Positions 6,248 through 13,788 of a stretch of 17,461 bases of DNA are shown here, in pieces. The DNA lies in assembly GCA_026129385.1 (NCBI GenBank), contig JAHCIE010000033.1, forward strand, positions 1 through 17,461, in the 5' to 3' direction. The notes beneath the pieces were generated by a model. The model saw nothing but the letters and a program-made list of their open reading frames with translations. It was not told the origin of the DNA and ran no database searches. Both the position numbers and the translations under genes were made by a program. Source of the DNA: Anaerolineae bacterium (lineage in GTDB: Bacteria; Chloroflexota; Anaerolineae; Epilineales; JAHCIE01). Each line of letters opens with the position of its first letter. Within the stretch, counting starts at the first letter, position 1.

Positions 6248-7230
6248 ATGAGCACCGTACTGACTGGCCTGGAGACTTACACCCTGCGCGCCCTGACGCC
6301 GTGATGACTTTGGGCGGCCGTCTATGATTTGATTGCCGCCTGCGATATGGCCGACTTTGGTACGGTGATCTGAGCCTCGACGACCTGCGCGACGAGTGGG
6401 ACGAACTGGACCTCGCCCGCGACGCCTGGGTCTTCGTCACATCCGGGCGGTCACGTTGTCGGCTACGGCGCGGTCTTTCGGGGCATCACGTGCGCGTACA
6501 CGCCGACGGCTATGCGTCCACCCTGATGCGCACGGCCAGTATCGGCACGCGGTTGCAAGAGCTGATGGAGGCGCGGGCGAGGGAGCGCTGTCCCCCTTTG
6601 CCGCCGGACGCTCGCGTCGTGCTGCGCAACGCTACCACCGCCCGCGATGCAGAGTCGCGGCGGTTGTTGGAGAGCCACGACTACCAGCTCGTGCGCCACT
6701 TCTGGCGCATGGAGATTGACCTGGATGCGCCGCCGCCTGTGCCGGTGTGGCCGGCCGGTATCACGGTGCGCAGCCTGGTGGTCGGGCAGGACGAGGAGGC
6801 AGCCTATAACGCCATCAGCGAGGCCTTCCGCGACCACTGGGGTCACCTGCCGGATAGCTTCGCGGCGTGGCGCAAGCGCACCATTGACAAGCCTGACTTT
6901 GACCCCGGCCTGTGGTTCGTCGCCTTCGACGGCGACGAGGTGGCCGCCGCCGTGCGCTGCGGCTATCGGTTGGACGTCGGCTGGGTGCATGCATTGGGCG
7001 TGCGTCGCCCCTGGCGGCGGCGCGGCCTGGGTGAGGCCTTGCTGTTGCAGGCCTTTGGTGAGTTCTACCGTCGCGGCGCACGCACCGTTGGCCTGGGCGT
7101 CGACGCGGCCAATCCCACCGGGGCGACCCGTCTCTATGAGCGCGCCGGGATGTGTGTCAGCCGCGAGTTCGCCGTCTACGAGATTGAGTTGCGGCCGGGC
7201 CGCGACCTGGAGGCTATGAGCGAACTATGA
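6248..7230 (+). CDS. Two-domain GNAT N-acetyltransferase between ATPase and permease (N-terminal part frameshifted)
   Basis: The start MSTVLTGLETYTLRALTP has GAGGAG six bases upstream (6236-6241). Further frames give AAVYDLIAACDMADFGTV, DLSLDDLRDEWDELDLARDAW, GGHVVGYGAVFRG, VHPDAHGQ and GIGTRLQELMEARARE, which together form the first GNAT domain and its acetyl-CoA loop. From about 6540 the frame is intact. It contains VVLRNATTARDAESRRLLESHDYQLVRHFWRME (in blocks) and a second GNAT domain with VGWVHALGVRRPWRRRGLGEALL and ANPTGATRLYERAGM. Restored length is about 327 residues, like the mycothiol-synthase-like double GNATs common in Chloroflexota and Actinobacteria. Its stop overlaps the permease ATG (ATGA at 7227-7230). 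Its place between the two exporter genes suggests it acts on the same compound, but no substrate is known. Confidence 0.83.
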
Positions 7231-8057
7231 CTCTAAACTCTGTCACGACTGAGGTGCGCGCCTCATACGCATTTGTCGAACGCAACTTCAACCTGGTCAA
7301 GCGCTATTGGGGCTGGGAAGCCGTGTGGATCATGTACGGCATCGCCAACGCCCTGGCGGTGACCTATATCGGCGCGGGCATGGGCGCCCTGACCGGCCAG
7401 GCTGTGGATACTCAGTTCCTGGTCATGTACCTGCTCATTGGTACGGTGGTATGGCGCTACCTGTCCATCGTCTTCGACTCGCTGAGCGAGATGATCATGT
7501 GGGAGCGCTGGGAGGGGACCATCGAGTACACATTCATGGCCCCCGTCAGTCGCCTGACCCACATGGTCGGCCAGACCATCTTCTCGGTGGTGTACGGCCT
7601 GATGCAGGCCGGGCTGATTCTGCTGGCGGTGGCTCTGTTCTTCCATATCGACCTGAGCCACGCCAACTTCTATGGCGCAACGGCGGTGCTGATGGCGGGC
7701 AGCCTGTCCTTCATCGGCGTCGGCATCATTGCCGCCGTGCTGCCCATGCTCTACCCAGAGCGCGGCGCGCAGATGACCAACTTCGCCCAGGCGGTGTTCC
7801 TGCTGGCGTCGGGTATCTACTATCCCATCACGGTGCTGCCGGAGTGGATGCAGACGATCTCGCGCCTGTCGCCCGCGACGTACACCCTGGAAGGCATGCG
7901 CGCGGCTCTGCTCGATGGGGCGTCCCTGGCCGACCTGACGCCCATCATCCTGTTGCTCATCGTGGTCGGGGTGATCACTATCCCCGTGGGTGTGTTCATC
8001 TTTGGCTGGGGCGAGCGCTACGCCAAGCGCACCGGCAAGCTGAAGCGCAACGGCTAA
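7227..8057 (+). CDS. ABC-2 type transporter permease, DrrB type
   Basis: A 276-residue integral membrane protein with the six-helix ABC-2 layout. There is a cytoplasmic N-terminus (VERNFNLVKRYWGWEAVW), then TM segments near IMYGIANALAVTYIGAGMG, FLVMYLLIGTVVW, VVYGLMQAGLILLAVALFF, YGATAVLMAGSLSFIGVGII, AQAVFLLASGIYYPITVLP and IILLLIVVGVITIPVGVFIF. The motif WERWEGTIEYTFMAPVSR before TM3, and FLLASGIYYPITVLPEWMQ with PATYTLEGMRAALL, are typical of drug-exporter ABC-2 permeases. It starts inside the stop of the preceding GNAT (ATGA), so translation is coupled. It should pair with the DrrA-type ATPase at 5337. The frame is intact. A 95-nt gap separates it from the GNAT array. Confidence 0.92.
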   Translation: MTLNSVTTEVRASYAFVERNFNLVKRYWGWEAVWIMYGIANALAVTYIGAGMGALTGQAVDTQFLVMYLLIGTVVWRYLSIVFDSLSEMIMWERWEGTIEYTFMAPVSRLTHMVGQTIFSVVYGLMQAGLILLAVALFFHIDLSHANFYGATAVLMAGSLSFIGVGIIAAVLPMLYPERGAQMTNFAQAVFLLASGIYYPITVLPEWMQTISRLSPATYTLEGMRAALLDGASLADLTPIILLLIVVGVITIPVGVFIFGWGERYAKRTGKLKRNG

Positions 8058-8152
8058 CATCGGAGCAGGCCTCGCGCCGGCCCTGGTGACCAAGGGCGTG
8101 GGATACGGACGAGCGCGGACGCGACGGATGGCAGAGAAGAGGAGAGACCCCT

Positions 8153-9214
8153 ATGTTGGCTATCGAGACCTTTGATCCCGACCTGGCAAGCGACGACGAC
8201 TGGCTGGCCTTGAATACCTTCCACAATGCCTTGCGCGCCGAGGAGTGGCCGAACGACTTGCCGCTCCCCGTCGAGAAGACCCGCCTTGATATGACAGTTC
8301 GACCACCGCAGGACCGTAGCTACGTCTGGGTTGCGCGCGAGAATGGCGGGCGCATCATCGGCTGGGCGGGGCTATGGATGGAGGAGGCGGAGACCAATCA
8401 GCACCTGGGTTGGACCACGGTGGGCATCCTGCCCGCCTACCGTCGGCGCGGGATGGCCTCGCGCCTGCTGGCAGAGCTGGCGCCCGTCGCGCGTCAACAC
8501 GGACGAACGATGCTGATGGGCGACACCGACGCCGACATACCGGCCGGCGCCGCGTTTGCCGAGGCGCTGGGCGCAACGCCAGGCCTGGCGACGAAGACGA
8601 ATCAGTTGAACATCGCCGAGGTAGACCGGGCGATGCTACGGCAGTGGATTCAGCGCGCCCACGAGCGCGCCGAGGGTTTCAGCCTGGGCGTGTGGGAGGG
8701 TGCGGCTCCCGACGAGGACATCGACAACTTCGCCCATCTCCTGGAGGGTTCGTCCAACGATGAGCCGCGCGGCGATCTGGCTATCGAGCACGAGACGTTC
8801 ACCGTCCAGCATATGCGAGACTGGGAGGCGTCGATGCGGGCACGTCGCATCGAGCAGTGGATCGCCTGGGTCCGCGACGAGACGACCGGCCGCCTGGCGG
8901 GCTACAGCACGGTGCGCTGGAATCCCTTTGAGCCGGACCGACTGTGGCAGGCGGGCACAGGGGTGCTGCGCGAGTACCGTAACCGGGGCCTGGGCCGCTG
9001 GCTGAAGGCGGCCATGTTGGAGAAGGTGCTGCGGGAGCGGCCCAGCGTGCGGGTCATCCGCACCGGCAACGCCGATGCCAACGCGCCCATGTTGAAGATC
9101 AACCACGAGCTAGGCTTCAAGCCTGCTAAGAGCTGGATGCTGTATCAGATCCCCATTGATGACCTGGAGAAGGCCCTGAGCGCGCACGTGCACGCCACGC
9201 TGGTGATGTTGTAG
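8153..9214 (+). CDS. Tandem two-domain GNAT acetyltransferase, copy 1
   Basis: 353 residues with two GNAT domains. Domain 1 has the acetyl-CoA loop VGILPAYRRRGMASRLLAEL (about residues 89-108). A linker carries NDEPRGDLAIEHETF. Domain 2 has TGVLREYRNRGLGRWLKAAM (about 268-287) followed by RTGNADANAPMLKINHELGF, a block shared by all five copies. The best-known protein of this architecture is mycothiol synthase, but this family is much diverged and its substrate is unknown. The ATG at 8153 has AGGAG at 8140-8144, eight bases upstream. It is the first of five paralogues in a row; copy 2 starts 13 nt after its stop. Its second acetyl-CoA site shares 87 identical nucleotides with copy 2. Confidence 0.88.
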   Translation: MLAIETFDPDLASDDDWLALNTFHNALRAEEWPNDLPLPVEKTRLDMTVRPPQDRSYVWVARENGGRIIGWAGLWMEEAETNQHLGWTTVGILPAYRRRGMASRLLAELAPVARQHGRTMLMGDTDADIPAGAAFAEALGATPGLATKTNQLNIAEVDRAMLRQWIQRAHERAEGFSLGVWEGAAPDEDIDNFAHLLEGSSNDEPRGDLAIEHETFTVQHMRDWEASMRARRIEQWIAWVRDETTGRLAGYSTVRWNPFEPDRLWQAGTGVLREYRNRGLGRWLKAAMLEKVLRERPSVRVIRTGNADANAPMLKINHELGFKPAKSWMLYQIPIDDLEKALSAHVHATLVML

Positions 9215-9227
9215 GAAGGACACGACA

Positions 9228-10283
9228 ATGCAGATCCGAGACTTTGATCCCAAGAGCGCGAGCGACGACGAGATTCGCGCCATCCATGCCTTGCAGAGTC
9301 GCTTGCATGCCGAGACCTGGCCCGAGGACAACCCGCTACCCGTCGCGGAGACCCTCATCTGGATGCGCAATATGCCGGCGATGATCGATTTTCGCGGCTG
9401 GGCGGTGTGGGACGACGCCGGTGAGAGCGTCATCGCCCGCGCCGACTTTGAGACGTGGCGCACCGACGAGAACCAGCATCTGGGCGAGTTCTCCATCGGC
9501 GTCCTGCCGGAGTATCGTTGCCAGGGGCTGGCCGCCCGGTTGCTGGGGCTGATCGTCGACGAGGCGCAGGCCCGCCACCGCCGCCTGCTGCACAGTTGGG
9601 CGGCTGCGGACAACACGGCGACGACGGCCTTCCTCACGGGGCTGGGCGCCAGGCCCGGCCTGGAGACTCACACCAATCAACTCGTCATTGCCGAGGTGGA
9701 TCGCCGCCTGATGCGCCAGTGGGTCGAGCGCGGCGAGGCGAAGGCCCAGGCGTTTCGCCTGGAGCTTATCGACGGCCCGTACCCGGAGGCCGATATCCAG
9801 GCCATCTCGGATCTCTTCCGCGTCATGAACGACGCGCCCCGCGGCAGCCTGGACGTCGAGGACGAAGAGTTCAAGGTCGAGCACGTACGCCAGTGGGAAG
9901 CGACCATGGCCACGCGCGGCCTGGTGCGGTGGCGGATGCAGGCGCGTCACATCGAGAGCGGCGAACTGGCGGGCTTCACCGAGGTAGTATGGAACCCCTA
10001 CCGCCCCGACATCCTCCAGCAGTGGGGTACGGGCGTCAAGCCCAAGTTTCGGGGGCACGGTCTGGGCCGCTGGCTGAAGGCGGCCATGTTGGAGAAGGTG
10101 CTGCGGGAGCGGCCCAGCGTGCGGGTCATCCGCACCGGCAACGCCGATACCAACGGGCCGATGCTGCGCATCAACTACGACATGGGGTTCAAGCCCTACA
10201 AGGCCTTCCAGGTTTGGGAAGTCGAGACCGAGCAAGTGGCCCGCACCCTGGCCGAGAAGCAGGCTGTGCCGGTCCTGGCATAA
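9228..10283 (+). CDS. Tandem two-domain GNAT acetyltransferase, copy 2
   Basis: 351 residues, paralogous to copy 1 throughout: MQIRDFDPKSASDDEIRAIH against copy 1's FDPDLASDDDW. Domain 1 loop is IGVLPEYRCQGLAARLLGLI. The mid-linker is VMNDAPRGSLDVEDEEF. Domain 2 has TGVKPKFRGHGLGRWLKAAM and RTGNADTNGPMLRINYDMGF. It begins with AGGAAGGA (9213-9220) 7 nt before the ATG and is only 13 nt from copy 1, so both are in one transcript. Positions 10062-10148 are base-for-base identical with 8990-9076 in copy 1, while the rest of the two genes differs strongly. This points to local gene conversion. Confidence 0.88.
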   Translation: MQIRDFDPKSASDDEIRAIHALQSRLHAETWPEDNPLPVAETLIWMRNMPAMIDFRGWAVWDDAGESVIARADFETWRTDENQHLGEFSIGVLPEYRCQGLAARLLGLIVDEAQARHRRLLHSWAAADNTATTAFLTGLGARPGLETHTNQLVIAEVDRRLMRQWVERGEAKAQAFRLELIDGPYPEADIQAISDLFRVMNDAPRGSLDVEDEEFKVEHVRQWEATMATRGLVRWRMQARHIESGELAGFTEVVWNPYRPDILQQWGTGVKPKFRGHGLGRWLKAAMLEKVLRERPSVRVIRTGNADTNGPMLRINYDMGFKPYKAFQVWEVETEQVARTLAEKQAVPVLA

Positions 10284-10300
10284 GGCTCGTCTGAGAATGC

Positions 10301-10382
10301 GACCAAAGACGAAGGGCCACGGACCAAGCAGATGTCTCGCGCCACGGTATTGCCATTGATCCTTGGTCCTTCTTCTTCGGTC
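10301..10382. repeat. Imperfect long inverted repeat between GNAT copies 2 and 3
   Basis: GGACCAAG (10321-10328) pairs perfectly with CTTGGTCC (10362-10369), and GACCAAAGACGAAG (10301-10314) matches the complement of 10369-10382 at 12 of 14 positions. Both arms are built of GACCAA/GAAG units. It sits in the only large gap (122 nt) of the GNAT array and no T tract follows. It may be a dispersed intergenic repeat or an RNA-processing hairpin. Confidence 0.55.
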
Positions 10383-10405
10383 ACGTCAGCATAGGAGTTC
10401 ATACC

Positions 10406-11482
10406 ATGTATCTGCGCCCCTTCGACTTGAAGACCGCGACGATGAAGGATTGGGAAGCCCTGCACCGCTTCGACGCCACCATTCACGCCGAGTTCTGGGG
10501 CGAGCGTCCGCATCCGCCTTTCGAGCAGTTCGTGCGTGATACACGCCACGGAGCGCCGCTGTGGGAAACCCGCCGCTACGCCATGTGGAACGGCCAGGGC
10601 CATATCGTTGGCCTGGCCGCAATGTGGATCAATCGCACGGGCCGCAACAGCCACCTGATGGAGGCCACCATCGACGCGCTGCCGGAGTGGCGGCGGCAGG
10701 GTATCGCCCGCTGGCTGCTGGCCCCCATCGTTACCGTTGCCTGTCGCCACGGCATCCGCCTGCTGAAGGGCGTCACGAGCAGCGCGTCGCCGGCCGGCGA
10801 GGCGTTCATGCGCCGGCTGGGCGGCAAGCCGGTCATGACGACCTCGACCAACGTCCTGGCCATCGCCGATGTAGATCGCGCCCTGCTGCGCCGCTGGGTT
10901 GAAGCGGGCGAGACAGGCGCGGTCAACTTCGCCCTTGAAGCATTGGCCGGCCCCTATCCCGACGACTGGCTGGATGGAGTTTCGGCTCTGTACGACGCGG
11001 CCAACGACGCCCCGCGCGGTGACCTGGACGCCGAGGACGAGCGCCGCTCGCCGGAGTTGCTGCGCGAGATGGAGGCGGCGTCGGCCGCGCGGGGTGACGA
11101 GCGCTGGGCGATGATCGCCCGTCATCGGCCGAGTGGCGAGATTGCCGGGTTCACGGAGACGTACTGGAACGCGGCGCAGCCCGAGGGGGTAGATCAGGCC
11201 TGGACCGTCGTCCTGCCCCGCTATCGGGGACACGGCCTGGGCCGCTGGCTGAAGGCGGCCATGTTGGAGAAGGTGCTGCGCGAGCGCCCCGACGCCCGCT
11301 GGGTGGGTACCGGTAACGCTGACAGCAACGCGCCCATGCTGCGCATCAATCGTGAATTGGGCTTCAAGCCCTACCGTTCGTGGATAGTCTGGCAGCTTGA
11401 GGTAGGGCAGGCGCAGGCCTACCTGGCGGAGAAGGCGGCCGAGCCGCTAGCCCTCGTCGCGCCCGACCCCGTCCTCGCCTAG
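10406..11482 (+). CDS. Tandem two-domain GNAT acetyltransferase, copy 3
   Basis: 358 residues. Domain 1 has TIDALPEWRRQGIARWLLAPI, the linker AANDAPRGDLDAEDER, and domain 2 VVLPRYRGHGLGRWLKAAM then GTGNADSNAPMLRINRELGF. The N-terminus (MYLRPFDLKTATMKDWEALHRFD) is the most different of the array, suggesting a different acceptor substrate. AGGAG at 10393-10397 is eight bases before the ATG. The gene follows the inverted repeat at 10301-10382, so it might have its own transcript, but no convincing promoter was found there. It shares a 44-nt identical stretch (11237-11280) with copies 1 and 2. Confidence 0.88.
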   Translation: MYLRPFDLKTATMKDWEALHRFDATIHAEFWGERPHPPFEQFVRDTRHGAPLWETRRYAMWNGQGHIVGLAAMWINRTGRNSHLMEATIDALPEWRRQGIARWLLAPIVTVACRHGIRLLKGVTSSASPAGEAFMRRLGGKPVMTTSTNVLAIADVDRALLRRWVEAGETGAVNFALEALAGPYPDDWLDGVSALYDAANDAPRGDLDAEDERRSPELLREMEAASAARGDERWAMIARHRPSGEIAGFTETYWNAAQPEGVDQAWTVVLPRYRGHGLGRWLKAAMLEKVLRERPDARWVGTGNADSNAPMLRINRELGFKPYRSWIVWQLEVGQAQAYLAEKAAEPLALVAPDPVLA

Positions 11483-11500
11483 CCGCACACAGGAGTTGTG

Positions 11501-12571
11501 ATGCATATCGAGTCGTTTGATCCCCAGACGGCGAGCGATGCCGAGTGGCGCGCGCTCAACGCCTTCGATAATCGAGACCAGATCGAGTTGTGGCCCGACG
11601 ACCCGCCGGTGTCTATGACCCGCACCCATCGCCGCGCCCTACGTCCCCAGTTTCTGGTGCAGGAGTATTGGGCGGCGTGGAACGAGGGTGACACGGAGAT
11701 CATTGGCCTGGCCGATGCTCGCTACTGGCTTGCCGAGCACAACCAGCATCTGGTCATGTTTTCCCTGGCTGTCTTGCCCGCGTTTCGCTGCCAGGGGATT
11801 GGTCGCCAGTTCCTGGCGCGTATCGTGGAGTCGGCGCGTCGCGCTGGCCGCACCGACTTGCTGGACTGGGCCGCGACAGGGGCGGCGGGCGCGACGGGCT
11901 TCGCTCGCGCCGTGGGCGCGAAGGAGGGCATTCTCTCCAGCACCAACCAGCTCGACCTGCGCGCCCTGGACCAGGGGTTGATGCGGGCGTGGCTGGCCCG
12001 CGCGCCAGAGCGAGCGTCGGGCTTCGAACTGGGCTACTGGGATGATGGCTACCCCGAAGAGGCCTACGCGGAGATGGTCCACGTGCTGGACGCCATGAAT
12101 GACGCGCCCCGCGATGAGATCGTCGAGGATGAGAAGTGGAACGAGGCGCAGTTGCGCGCCTACGACACTCTGATCAAGAGCGAGGGTACGGTGCGCTGGA
12201 CGGCCCATGTTCGCGAAAAGAGTAGCGGCAGGATTGCGGGCTACTCCGAGGTGTTCTGGAATGCGGATCGTCCGACCATCCTGTATCAAGGCGATACCGG
12301 CGTGCTGCCCGCCTACCGTAATCTCGGCCTGGGCCGCTGGCTGAAGGCAGCCATGATTCTACGCATCCTGGCTGAGCGGCCTGATGTGCGGTTCGTCCGC
12401 ACCGGCAACGCCGACTCCAACGCGCCGATGTTGGGTATCAACTATACGATGGGCTTCCAGCCCTATCGGTCGTGGACGGGCTGGCAGTTGACCGTCGACC
12501 AGGCCGAGCAGTATCTGGCGGCGCGGAGCGTAGGCAGGGAGGCGCTGCCCCTACGGATGGCGGGTGGGTGA
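11501..12571 (+). CDS. Tandem two-domain GNAT acetyltransferase, copy 4
   Basis: 356 residues starting MHIESFDPQTASDAEWRALN. Domain 1 loop LAVLPAFRCQGIGRQFLARI, linker AMNDAPRDEIVEDEKWNE, domain 2 TGVLPAYRNLGLGRWLKAAM and RTGNADSNAPMLGINYTMGF. AGGAG (11491-11495) is 5 nt from the ATG at 11501. An upstream in-frame GTG at 11498 would leave only 2 nt, so the ATG is preferred. It starts 18 nt after copy 3 and its stop overlaps the start of copy 5 by one base (TGATG). DNA in the second acetyl-CoA site is diverged compared with copies 1-3 (ATTCTACGCATC in place of TTGGAGAAGGTG). Confidence 0.88.
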   Translation: MHIESFDPQTASDAEWRALNAFDNRDQIELWPDDPPVSMTRTHRRALRPQFLVQEYWAAWNEGDTEIIGLADARYWLAEHNQHLVMFSLAVLPAFRCQGIGRQFLARIVESARRAGRTDLLDWAATGAAGATGFARAVGAKEGILSSTNQLDLRALDQGLMRAWLARAPERASGFELGYWDDGYPEEAYAEMVHVLDAMNDAPRDEIVEDEKWNEAQLRAYDTLIKSEGTVRWTAHVREKSSGRIAGYSEVFWNADRPTILYQGDTGVLPAYRNLGLGRWLKAAMILRILAERPDVRFVRTGNADSNAPMLGINYTMGFQPYRSWTGWQLTVDQAEQYLAARSVGREALPLRMAGG

Positions 12572-13662
12572 TGCGCATCCTGCCTTTCGACCCTACCACG
12601 GCGAGTGGTCACGAATGGGAAGCTGTCCTCGTGCTGGAGCGGCAGAACGCAGCGGAGTTCAACCCCGACGATACCCCGCTGGTCCTGGAGCAGCTGCGTG
12701 CCCGCTGGCTCAACGAGCCGTCCTTCACACAAACCTGGCGCTGGTTGGCCTGGGACGACGCGGGCGAGACGGTCTGGGCGCGGGCCTTCCTGCGCTCCTA
12801 CACTACCGCCGAGAACCAGCATCTGGCCGACATGTGGGTCTACGTCGCGCCGGAGCGGCGGCGGCAGGGCCTCGGCGGCGCGATGCTGCCCCCCATCGTC
12901 GACGGCGCGCAGGCCGTTGACCGCAGCCTGCTGCGAACCTGGACCCAGAGCATCGTACCAGCCGGCGAGGCTTTCATGCGAGTTGTTGGCGCGCACAAGG
13001 CGCTGGAGACCTCGGAGAACGTGCTGGACATGACCGACCTGGACCTGGACCTGATGCGCTCGTGGGTCCAGCGCGCCCAGGAGCGGGCAGCGGGTTACCG
13101 GCTAGAGTTTGTTGAAGGCTGGTTCCCTGAGGCTGACCTGCCCGACATCGCCGCCGTCGTTGGCTCCCTCAACGACGCGCCACGCGGCGAGTTGCAGGTC
13201 GAGGACGATGTGCACACGGCTGATACCGTGCGCGCCTGGGAGGCGTCGATTCTGGGGCGGGGCGACAACATCTGGAGCATGTTCGCCCGCGAGCCGCAGG
13301 CGGAGCGCGTCGTGGGTTGGACGGAGGTTGTCATCGACCCCCATAACCCCCACCGCCTCTACCAGGGCGGTACCGGTGTGCTGCGCGAGCATCGCAACCT
13401 GGGGTTGGGCTGCTGGCTGAAGGCGGCCATGGCCCTCAAGGTAGCGGAGCAGTTGCCCCACGTCAGGTCGATTCGCACCGGCAACGCCGATGCCAACGCG
13501 CCCATGCTCAGCATCAACACCCGGATGGGCTTTCGCGCCGCCATTGCCGAGGCGGTCTGGCAGATGAGTGTTGACCAGGCCGAGCGGCATCAGGCGGCGC
13601 AGGGCGTGAGCAGGTACGGTGCGAGTTGGGGAACCTTGCCATTGCAGACGGCGGGAAGGTGA
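12571..13662 (+). CDS. Tandem two-domain GNAT acetyltransferase, copy 5
   Basis: 363 residues starting MRILPFDPTTASGHEWEAVL, aligned with the other copies' FDPxTAS start. The open frame reaches back to 12472 inside copy 4, but the TGATG overlap at 12569-12573 marks the true start. Domain 1 has VYVAPERRRQGLGGAMLPPI, the linker SLNDAPRGELQVEDDV, and domain 2 TGVLREHRNLGLGCWLKAAM. The usual Arg after GLG is replaced by Cys, the only copy with this change. RTGNADANAPMLSINTRMGF follows. It is the last member of the array; 126 nt separate it from the next gene. The small hairpin GGCGC-GCTA-GCGCC at 13717-13730 has no T tract. Confidence 0.87.
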   Translation: MRILPFDPTTASGHEWEAVLVLERQNAAEFNPDDTPLVLEQLRARWLNEPSFTQTWRWLAWDDAGETVWARAFLRSYTTAENQHLADMWVYVAPERRRQGLGGAMLPPIVDGAQAVDRSLLRTWTQSIVPAGEAFMRVVGAHKALETSENVLDMTDLDLDLMRSWVQRAQERAAGYRLEFVEGWFPEADLPDIAAVVGSLNDAPRGELQVEDDVHTADTVRAWEASILGRGDNIWSMFAREPQAERVVGWTEVVIDPHNPHRLYQGGTGVLREHRNLGLGCWLKAAMALKVAEQLPHVRSIRTGNADANAPMLSINTRMGFRAAIAEAVWQMSVDQAERHQAAQGVSRYGASWGTLPLQTAGR

Positions 13663-13751
13663 TGCACGCAAGGGCGGCAGGGCCCTGGCCGCGCGAGGCT
13701 GCAACCGACCGTCGATGGCGCGCTAGCGCCCGCTACCAGCCCTGACTGCGG

Positions 13752-13781
13752 TTGACGCGCTGGCGGGGGGACGGCTATAAT
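13752..13781 (+). promoter_or_regulatory. Promoter overlapping the start of the glycosyltransferase gene
   Basis: TTGACG (13752-13757), an 18-bp spacer and a perfect TATAAT (13776-13781). The expected transcription start, 6-8 nt after the -10, falls at 13788-13789, which is the A of an ATG. No Shine-Dalgarno is present, so the transcript is probably leaderless. Confidence 0.75.
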
Positions 13782-13788
13782 GTCGGGC

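Noticed and set aside
8058..8152. Separate promoter for the GNAT array in the 95-nt gap.
   Set aside because: No convincing -35/-10 pair is visible; the array is more simply read as a continuation of the exporter operon.
9336..11233. Long minus-strand frames opposite GNAT copies 2 and 3.
   Set aside because: They are mirror frames of GC-rich genes, with no ribosome binding sites or recognisable motifs, while the plus strand encodes clear GNATs.
12472..12570. Upstream extension of GNAT copy 5 into copy 4.
   Set aside because: The translated extension has no likeness to the other copies, and the TGATG overlap with MRILPFDPTTAS matches the paralogues' N-termini.
8153..13662. Repeated GNAT segments as mobile elements or CRISPR-like repeats.
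   Set aside because: The repetition is explained by paralogous genes; there are no terminal inverted repeats, transposase or regularly spaced short repeats.
13717..13730. GGCGC-GCTA-GCGCC hairpin after the GNAT array as a terminator.
   Set aside because: The stem is only five pairs and no T tract follows, so termination there is not supported.
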